From Pyxidicoccus parkwaysis (GTDB lineage: Bacteria > Myxococcota > Myxococcia > Myxococcales > Myxococcaceae): 64,000 nucleotides of DNA. Shown in pieces: positions 57,955-64,000 of the stretch. The position numbers were made by a program, and so were the translations under genes. Where the stretch lies: positions 1,612,001-1,676,000 of the forward strand of contig NZ_CP071090.1 of NCBI RefSeq assembly GCF_017301735.1, read 5' to 3'. Each line of letters begins with the position of its first letter. The stretch's first letter is position 1. The notes under the pieces are model-generated. The model searched no databases and was not told where the DNA came from. It was given only the letters and a program-made list of their open reading frames with translations.

Positions 57955-57966
57955 TCCTCCAACGCA

Positions 57967-58662
57967 TCAGGGGCCGCAGGCTCCCAGCGCGACGGAGGTG
58001 CAACCCGCGTCCCCGCACCGCGTCCAGCGTGTGCACCGCTGGGCCTCGTAGTCGCCGAAGGCACGCACCGACGTGGTGTGCCGTCCTTCGCTCTCCGTCT
58101 CCACACACATCTCGTAGTCGGTGATGGGGGTGTTGGGGATTTCGTAGACCTGCTCACCCGCGCCCAGCATGCCGCTGTTGGTCGCGCAGCTCAGGGCATT
58201 CGCCGCGGAGGTCGCGCGCACCGCCACCACGCGAAGGGCGCAGAGGTTCATGTCCTGGATGCCCACGTTGAAGATGCTCCCCGAGTCGTCGCAGGTCAGG
58301 GCCGCGACCGATTGGCAGCTCCCACCAATGCAGACGCCGCCCGTGTTGCACACCTGGCTCCCCGAGGAGTTGCAGCAGGCCTCTCCCACGTCGCCACAGT
58401 TGCGGCAGCGCTCGCCCGCCGACTCCATCACGCACATCAGGGTGCCGTTGCAACTGGTGGTGGCGCCGCTCACGCAGCAGGCCGCCCCCTCGGCGCCACA
58501 TGGCACGCAGGTGCCGCTGTTGCAGACCATGCCAGAGTCACACGGCGGGTTTGTCGTCCTGCATGGGATTCCGCCACCTCCACCTCCCTGGCAGCCGTCG
58601 CAGCCCGCCAGGATGACCATGCACAACATGAGAAGGGCCCGCAGGGATGGGTTCTTGAGCAC
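57967..58662 (-). CDS. Small Cys-rich lipoprotein
   Basis: A 231-residue protein. A GTG start at 58662 (AAGGA upstream) gives the lipoprotein signal LRALLMLCMVILAGC. Residues 20-110 are rich in Cys pairs and Gly (GMVCNSGTCVPCGAEGAACC, GDVGEACCNSSG), like small disulfide-knotted modules of myxobacterial surface proteins. The remainder is less Cys-rich and beta-like (NLCALRVVAVRATS). It is the last gene of a four-gene minus-strand run encoding exported proteins. Function unknown. Confidence 0.75.
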   Translation of the reverse strand: MLKNPSLRALLMLCMVILAGCDGCQGGGGGGIPCRTTNPPCDSGMVCNSGTCVPCGAEGAACCVSGATTSCNGTLMCVMESAGERCRNCGDVGEACCNSSGSQVCNTGGVCIGGSCQSVAALTCDDSGSIFNVGIQDMNLCALRVVAVRATSAANALSCATNSGMLGAGEQVYEIPNTPITDYEMCVETESEGRHTTSVRAFGDYEAQRCTRWTRCGDAGCTSVALGACGP

Positions 58663-58712
58663 GATGAACGTCCTTGTTCGAAGATTGAAAGAGGGACCGG
58701 CCGGAGCGCGGC

Positions 58713-60488
58713 TCACGGGCTCAGCACCAGGTGCACGCGCTGCCCCTGGCCATCCACCGCACGGACCAGGACGGTGAAGTCGTCGGAGAGCGAGAGGGCC
58801 TCCTGGATGCGGTATCCGGCCTTGGCCAGCTCCGCCGGCATCAGCTTGTCGAGCAACACGGAGCTCTTCCCATCCGGCGTCGTGAGGAAGGCCGTCTGTG
58901 CCTTCCCATCCGCCGAGCTCGCGGTGCCGAGGACCCAGCCGCCGTCATTGATGGCCGTGGCCCTGGCGGACGCATAGCCTTCCGGAAGCGGCAGCCACTG
59001 GAACCCCTTCTCGTCGGACCAGCGGAAGGGCTTGAGCACCTTGTTGGCGTCGCGGGCCACGCCCACGAGCGCGCCCACGTCGTTGAGGGCGGTGGCCTCG
59101 GACTCCACGTCCACCAGCCACTTCACGTCCTTTCCGTAGACGCGCACCGCCCGCATGCCCTTGTCCGTCTTGACGGTGGCGGCCACCTGTCCCCGCGAGT
59201 TGAAGAGGACGCGGCTCGGGTACAGCCCCGCCAGGCCCGGGTGCTTCGCCGGCCCCACCTCGTCGACGCGGTAGAGGTTGAACGTGTCCTCCGGGTTGCT
59301 CACCAGCAGGGTGCCGTGGGCGTTGGCGGCCACGGCCTCCCAGCCGTCGAGCCACTGCTCGGCCCCGGACTTCACCTGCTCCGCCCGCAGCCGGAAGGCG
59401 CTGGGGCCCTTCTGCGTGTAGGCCGTGCCGTACAGGTCTCCCGTCGCCGGCTGGACGCCCACCACCCGCACCTGGCTCGCGCCGAGCACTTCATTCAGCG
59501 AGTACGTCTCGGAGTTGGGGGTGACGAGGACGTCCGTCTTGAGCTCCTCCACGGAGGCCACCACGCTGCCGCCGTTCAGCACCCAGCGGGGAGAAAGGTT
59601 CGCCGTGAGGGCGCGCCAGTTGATGAAGGTGAAGAGCGAGGTGACGCACTTGCCGAGCGCAACCTTCACGCTCTTCTGGACGCCGCCGGAGGCGCCGATG
59701 ATGACGGTGGGTCCGCTCCAGTTCGCGGGCAGCCGGAGGGCGAAGCGCGCGGTGGACTGTGCCTCGGGCACGCGCACGGGGAGCACGCCCACGCTGGCGT
59801 CCACGCTCATCAGGTCCACCAGGATGCCGCCCGTGGGCGCGGGGCTGCTCAACGTCACCTCACCCGACAGCTCCGTGGGAGAAGAGGACGGACAGCGACT
59901 GAGGGGCGTGGTGATGCGGACCGAGGCGAGCCGGGGACGTGGCACTCCGGCGTACGCGACGAACTGACGGAACTGCACCTCCTCCGTCCAGCCGATGTGG
60001 ACCCAGACGTCCGTATAACCATCCACCCAGACGCGCGTGCCGGACTCCAGCACGAGCTCGACATTGTGCGGACAGGCGGCATGGTCGCAGTACGGGTCAT
60101 CGGCGCCGCGCACCTGCCGGGCCCGGGCCTTCAGCGTGCCCCGCACGCGCGTCGCGTACTGCGCGCTGCCCAGGTTGTAGGGCTGCGGCAGGGTGTCATC
60201 GAAGGTCCAACTGATGACGTTGCCGGAGCGTGTGCCGTGCAGGTGCAGCACCAGGTCCGAGTCGATGCCGAAGCTGCGCGCCGCGACGTTGAAGTCGAGC
60301 GTGTTGGCGGCCTTGGGCAGCAGCCAGTAGCCCGTGGCGTAGTCACTGTCGCGCACGTGGATGCGCGCGGCGTTGAGGCGGATGTTCGTGCCGCGCCACA
60401 CGTCATCGACGACGTCGGCGTGGGCGTTGCCCGCCAGCAGGAAGCCGAGCAGGGCCAGGGCACAGAGCCCGTTGAGACTGCGTGTCAT
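58713..60488 (-). CDS. Secreted protein with HAF-like beta-propeller repeats
   Basis: A 591-residue exported protein with a classical signal peptide (LCALALLGFLLAGNAHA). The N-terminal half is beta-rich, with a cysteine pair (DPYCDHAACPHNV) and an Ig-like stretch near 200-290. The C-terminal 280 residues carry repeats of the 'extracellular HAF' kind (ALNDVGALVGVARDANK, AINDGGWVLGTASSADG) that probably fold as a propeller. I know of no enzymatic motif. It lies 44 bases after the HEAT/vitellogenin-like gene and 50 bases before the small lipoprotein gene. Confidence 0.7.
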   Translation of the reverse strand: MTRSLNGLCALALLGFLLAGNAHADVVDDVWRGTNIRLNAARIHVRDSDYATGYWLLPKAANTLDFNVAARSFGIDSDLVLHLHGTRSGNVISWTFDDTLPQPYNLGSAQYATRVRGTLKARARQVRGADDPYCDHAACPHNVELVLESGTRVWVDGYTDVWVHIGWTEEVQFRQFVAYAGVPRPRLASVRITTPLSRCPSSSPTELSGEVTLSSPAPTGGILVDLMSVDASVGVLPVRVPEAQSTARFALRLPANWSGPTVIIGASGGVQKSVKVALGKCVTSLFTFINWRALTANLSPRWVLNGGSVVASVEELKTDVLVTPNSETYSLNEVLGASQVRVVGVQPATGDLYGTAYTQKGPSAFRLRAEQVKSGAEQWLDGWEAVAANAHGTLLVSNPEDTFNLYRVDEVGPAKHPGLAGLYPSRVLFNSRGQVAATVKTDKGMRAVRVYGKDVKWLVDVESEATALNDVGALVGVARDANKVLKPFRWSDEKGFQWLPLPEGYASARATAINDGGWVLGTASSADGKAQTAFLTTPDGKSSVLLDKLMPAELAKAGYRIQEALSLSDDFTVLVRAVDGQGQRVHLVLSP

Positions 60489-60532
60489 GAGGACCTCGAC
60501 TGGGTGGATGGGTTGAAGGGGAACGAGGCGGT

Positions 60533-62452
60533 TCAGCCGTCGCGACGGGCGGAGGCCTGGGCCATCAGCGCCAGCACGCGGGCGCGCGTGGCGGGCTGTT
60601 GGCCGGGACGGAGTGAGAGGACCTGCAGCATCTGGACGACGGGCGCGCTGCCATCCAGCCGGTGCGAGAGGACGTTGAGGAGGGTGGACTCGGCGCCGGG
60701 CGCGAGCCGCCCCGCCACGAGCCAGCCGCGCAGGCGCTCCAGCTCCGGCAGGCCGAGGGTGCGCCCGTCGAGCGCGTCGAGCAGCGCGGACTGGACGGCG
60801 CGCTCGCGCTCCTGCTCCAGCGCGTCCAGCAGCATGCGCGTGGCCACCTCCTGCGGCGAGCGGCGGAGGGCCTCGGCGGCGGCGGCGCGCACGTCTGCTT
60901 CGGCATCGCGCAGGTGCGGGGAGGTCAGCTCCAGCGCGTGCTCCGCGCCGGTGTTGCCCAGGGCGCGAAGGGCGTGCAGGCGCTCCTCGGCGCTGTCGGC
61001 TCGGGCGAGCGAGTCCTCCAGCACGCGCAGGTACTCCGGCACCTCCGGCGCGTCCGGCGGGAGGTGGGACACGACGGCGCCCAGGGCATAGGACGACGCG
61101 CGCTCCAGGCCGGCATCCGCGGACGTCCGGGCCTGGGCGCGCAGCTCCACCAGCATCCGGCCCGTCTCCGGTTCCGGGTGCTCGAGGAAGCCCGCGCGCT
61201 GCACCATCAGCGCGTGCGCCGCCGCGTGCTCGCGCGCCTCGGGCGACTGAATCAGCTCGCGCAGCGTGGCCTGCGCCTGCGCGTGGCCTGCGCCCACCAG
61301 CAAATCCAGCATGAGCTCGCGCAGCGCGGGGCGTGCGTCCTTGCGACGGAAGGCCAGGGCGAGCTCGCCCGCGCGCTCCGGCTCCAGCTTGAGCGCGGCG
61401 ATGGCCCTCCGGGCGAAGCCGCCCAGGTCCGGAATCGCCTCCGGGTCTCCGGCCGACGCGAGGGCTTCCAGCACCGCATCCACCGTCATGCCATCCGCCT
61501 GGCTGCGCAGCAGGGCGACCTCGGGGTCCCCCTCGAAGGCAATCTGGGCCGGCGCGCGGACGATGGGCTTGTCCTCGCCTGCGGCAAGGAGCGGCTTCTG
61601 CTCGCGCGAGGAGAACACCACGCGCAGGCGCATCCGCCGCGACACCAGCGGCCTGCCGTCGGTGCGCGTGGCCTCGAGGACTTCGTCGAGCGACACGCCG
61701 GCCAGGTGGCCTTCCGGGTCGCGCTCGAACTGCGTGAGCGAGCTGAGCTTCTGCTGGAAGGTGTCCACCTTTCCGGCGGCCCTCAGCGACTGGTAGCGCG
61801 TCCGGCGGCGCGTCAGCCGCGAGGCGTCGTCACCCTCGAAGCGGAACTGCGCCTCGACCTCGCCCGTCTGAGTGGACTCCGCGGCGCTCCACTCGGGGGC
61901 GTCGCGCAGCTCGGTGGGGAAGAGCTCCGCGGCCAGCGTCTGCGCGAACTGGCGGAACATGGGCGGCTCGGACTCGGAGAAGCGGGCGGCCAGGAGCGCG
62001 CCCCGCGCATCCAGCTCCAGCCATGCGGAGGCGGACGCCGGAAGCTGGGCCTGCACGGATGCGTCGTCCGGGAAGAGGGCCTGGCCCGAGACGACGGCCT
62101 CGTGCCGGTCCAGGTGCTTCAAGCCCAGCCGCAGCCGCGCGCCATCGGCGCGGACCTCGAGCGCCTGGAGCGTCAGTTCTCCCTCCAGGTGCAGCGTGCC
62201 GGTGAGGGACGAGCCTTCGGCGCCGGTGGGCACCGGGAGCTCCACGCGCTGCAGGTCATCCCAGGCGAAGCGGTACGTGCGCTCCTCGCCCGGCTCCCAC
62301 CGGGAGAGCGGCAGCCGTGACGGCTCCTGCGCGAGGACGGCGGTGAGGGCCCCCGGCATGGCGGGGCGGATGGTGCTCCAGGCGAAGAACGAGCCCGCGA
62401 GCAGCAGGGTGACGAGCGCGGCCAGACGGAGGGCGGGCCTCGAGCGAAGCAT
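60533..62452 (-). CDS. Exported HEAT-repeat protein resembling the vitellogenin N-terminal lipid-transfer module
   Basis: A 639-residue protein starting at the ATG at 62452 (GGAG upstream; an upstream ATG is less likely). An N-terminal hydrophobic segment (LAALVTLLLAGSFFAWS) is a signal peptide or anchor. Residues about 55-330 are a large antiparallel beta region (RTYRFAWDDLQRVELPVP, LHLEGELTLQALEV, LRLGLKHL, AWLELDARGALLAARF). Residues about 330-630 are alpha-helical HEAT-like repeats. A beta-barrel followed by a helical superhelix is the order in vitellogenin/apolipoprotein B type lipid carriers. The resemblance is by pattern only. Its neighbours are exported too, fitting a role in envelope lipid handling or surface assembly. 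Confidence 0.6.
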   Translation of the reverse strand: MLRSRPALRLAALVTLLLAGSFFAWSTIRPAMPGALTAVLAQEPSRLPLSRWEPGEERTYRFAWDDLQRVELPVPTGAEGSSLTGTLHLEGELTLQALEVRADGARLRLGLKHLDRHEAVVSGQALFPDDASVQAQLPASASAWLELDARGALLAARFSESEPPMFRQFAQTLAAELFPTELRDAPEWSAAESTQTGEVEAQFRFEGDDASRLTRRRTRYQSLRAAGKVDTFQQKLSSLTQFERDPEGHLAGVSLDEVLEATRTDGRPLVSRRMRLRVVFSSREQKPLLAAGEDKPIVRAPAQIAFEGDPEVALLRSQADGMTVDAVLEALASAGDPEAIPDLGGFARRAIAALKLEPERAGELALAFRRKDARPALRELMLDLLVGAGHAQAQATLRELIQSPEAREHAAAHALMVQRAGFLEHPEPETGRMLVELRAQARTSADAGLERASSYALGAVVSHLPPDAPEVPEYLRVLEDSLARADSAEERLHALRALGNTGAEHALELTSPHLRDAEADVRAAAAEALRRSPQEVATRMLLDALEQERERAVQSALLDALDGRTLGLPELERLRGWLVAGRLAPGAESTLLNVLSHRLDGSAPVVQMLQVLSLRPGQQPATRARVLALMAQASARRDG

Positions 62453-62521
62453 GAAGGACTCCGGGAAGCGGAAGAGGGAAGGGGCCACCGCGGCGCGTGC
62501 GCACCGCGGTGGCGGGTGCGA

Positions 62522-64000
62522 CTAGAAGAGGCGGGCCAGCGGAACCGTCTTCGACTCGTTGTACAGGTTCACCCTGCCGCCGAAGCCGGACCAGCTGAAG
62601 ATGGGGAACTCTCCGTGGAGGGGGCCCAGCTCGCCGTACAGGGAGATGCGCCCGTCCAGGAACCGCATCTCGATGTCGAGCCGCGACGAGAGGCGGAGGA
62701 AGAGGGTGTTGGGGTCCGTCGGGTGCGACGGCGAGCTCAGGTAGATGCCGATGTCGCCGTAAAGCGGCACATTCACCCGGGCGATGACCAGCGTGCCGCG
62801 CACGGCCACCTGGAGTCCGGGCACGCCGACGCCCACGGAGGCGAAGCCGCCGACGGAGGCGTACGGGGTGATGGTGCCGAACAGGTCGAGCCCCAGCAGG
62901 TCCGCGGTGCAGTCGCGGGTGATGGCGCCGCCAATGCTCATCCGCACGCCGGCTTCCGCGGTGATGCCGCCCGTCACGGTGACGGGGATGAACCACACCA
63001 TGAAGGTGGTGGAGGCCCGGGCGGCGTCGCTCTGGAAGAAGGGCCGGCCTTCCGCGAAGGTGACGCGCAGCGGGTAGTTCTGGTCGTGGGTGTAGACGGA
63101 GAGCCCGAGGATGCGGGCGCCCAGCTTGAGGCGGATGCCGTTGCCCTCCGTGGCGGCCTCGCCGTTGACGTGGGCCACCTCGGCGCGCGTGGGGCTGAAC
63201 ACGTTGACGTACGCGTTGAACTCGCCGTAGAGCCGCGCGTTGCTGTCACACCAGCGGCCCAGCGCGCCCGCGGTGGTGGCCTCGGTGACCTCCCAGCCCG
63301 CCGTGTAGTCGTAACCGCCGCCGAAGGTGTCGTCGCCCGAGTAGCCGCTGTCACTGGACTCGCCACCGTGCCGCACCGTCGCCGTGCTCGGGTCCGTCGG
63401 AGCGTCGAGGGTCCGGATGAACTGGCCGTAGATGTCGAGGTACTTCGCGAGCAGCGACGCGCTGAGCGTGTAGTCCTTCAGGTCCAGCCCCTTGACCTTC
63501 AGCTGGTCCGCGTTGCGCACGAAGCTCGTCTTGCTGAAGTCGTTGGCCGTGAGGAAGAGGCACGCCTGCAGGTCCGCCTCGCGGCGGGGGCCCATGGCCT
63601 CCTGCACCATCTTCGCGTAGCGGCGGGGGCTCCAGTCACACGTCGTCAGCTTCTGGCTGTCGAGGCAGCCCTGCTTCTGCGCGCTGACGAGCGACGTCTC
63701 GATGCTCTTGTCGAGCGCGTAGAGCTGCTCGGCGGCGCGCTTGTCGAGCTCCGCCGTGTCGTAGTCACGGGACTTGAAGAGCTTCGCGTTCTGGTACCAC
63801 TCGTTGTAGACGGCCGCGCGCTGGTTCAGCAGGGCGGCGAAGGACTCCTGCTCCTCCTGGCGCTGGTTGAGCAGGTCGTCCGGGGAGTTGGCCAGCTGCT
63901 TGGCCACGCTCTCGTGCCACGAGTCCGACGGCGTGGCCCACTGACGCGCGGTCGCGTTGTTGGCCAGCTTGGCGGCCTCGGAGGTGAAGACGTAGGCCTT
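62522..64000 (-). CDS. Large exported beta-rich protein, 5' truncated by window edge
   Basis: The frame is open to the right edge (31 further codons beyond the GTG at 63907), so only the C-terminal 492 residues are visible. A charged helical part comes first (NQRQEEQESFAALLNQRAAV), with a few cysteines (GCLDSQKLTTCDWSP). The last 270 residues are beta-rich with alternating hydrophobic residues (RGTLVIARVNVPLYGDIGIYL, in part; LDIEMRFLDGRISLYGELG), suggesting a beta-helix, beta-barrel or large adhesin end. It is the first visible gene of the exported four-gene run. I recognise no family. Confidence 0.6.
   Translation of the reverse strand, partial: KAYVFTSEAAKLANNATARQWATPSDSWHESVAKQLANSPDDLLNQRQEEQESFAALLNQRAAVYNEWYQNAKLFKSRDYDTAELDKRAAEQLYALDKSIETSLVSAQKQGCLDSQKLTTCDWSPRRYAKMVQEAMGPRREADLQACLFLTANDFSKTSFVRNADQLKVKGLDLKDYTLSASLLAKYLDIYGQFIRTLDAPTDPSTATVRHGGESSDSGYSGDDTFGGGYDYTAGWEVTEATTAGALGRWCDSNARLYGEFNAYVNVFSPTRAEVAHVNGEAATEGNGIRLKLGARILGLSVYTHDQNYPLRVTFAEGRPFFQSDAARASTTFMVWFIPVTVTGGITAEAGVRMSIGGAITRDCTADLLGLDLFGTITPYASVGGFASVGVGVPGLQVAVRGTLVIARVNVPLYGDIGIYLSSPSHPTDPNTLFLRLSSRLDIEMRFLDGRISLYGELGPLHGEFPIFSWSGFGGRVNLYNESKTVPLARLF

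Overview
The window is about 64 kb of very GC-rich chromosomal DNA from a myxobacterium, most likely family Myxococcaceae (Myxococcus, Corallococcus or Pyxidicoccus type). The evidence is strong G/C at third codon positions, a MYXO-CTERM C-terminal sorting tail, fourteen 'CDDGN' disulfide repeats, a member of the Myxococcus DUF2378 paralogous family, an FHA-type sigma-54 activator, a Ser/Thr kinase with TPRs, DUF4388 signalling proteins and a full mevalonate gene cluster. I saw no tRNA, rRNA, CRISPR array, insertion sequence or prophage. It reads as core and lineage-specific chromosome.

Layout. 1-3.8 kb: the end of an M28 metallopeptidase, a POTRA/HEAT lipoprotein gene broken by an 11-bp tandem duplication, a DUF2188 protein and a small hypothetical. 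3.9-7.8 kb: the class I ribonucleotide reductase genes nrdA-nrdB on the minus strand, behind a promoter with two NrdR-box-like sites and a structured leader. 8-19.5 kb: a membrane-anchored protein, a 1979-residue methyltransferase-like/coiled-coil protein, dapF, and two response-regulator proteins whose output domains (GGDEF and a G domain) look catalytically dead. 19.6-24.8 kb: a collagen-like lipoprotein, a DUF2278/lamin-tail protein, an esterase, and an FHA sigma-54 activator followed by a long dyad and a -24/-12 promoter in front of a 128-residue protein.

24.8-34.3 kb, minus strand: a TPR Ser/Thr kinase downstream of a two-gene unit encoding an OmpA/TSP3 protein and a Cys-rich MYXO-CTERM lipoprotein, an architecture recalling TraB/TraA. 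34.7-42.1 kb: a GlxA-type AraC regulator coupled to a DJ-1/PfpI protein, a TPR lipoprotein, an M16 peptidase coupled to a histidine kinase, a DUF2378 protein and a DUF488 protein. 42.2-48.5 kb: a complete tripartite RND efflux system (tolC-like, adaptor, pump) with a divergent MarR regulator. 48.5-52.3 kb: three tandem hairpin repeats, a coiled-coil membrane protein, a stand-alone E2 acyltransferase domain, an HtpX-type protease and a DsrE protein.

52.5-57.9 kb: a tight operon for isoprenoid precursors, fni - mvaA - mevalonate kinase - mevalonate diphosphate decarboxylase - phosphomevalonate kinase. It covers every step from HMG-CoA to IPP/DMAPP; HMG-CoA synthase must be elsewhere. 58-64 kb: a minus-strand run of four exported proteins, one of which resembles the N-terminal lipid-binding and HEAT region of vitellogenin-type lipid carriers.

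The best candidates for something new are the sigma-54 activator/dyad/promoter/128-aa module, the four-gene exported run at 58-64 kb, the OmpA plus doubly-anchored Cys-rich pair, and the two genes (M28 peptidase and nrdA) whose C-terminal coding tails are repeated just after their stop codons.
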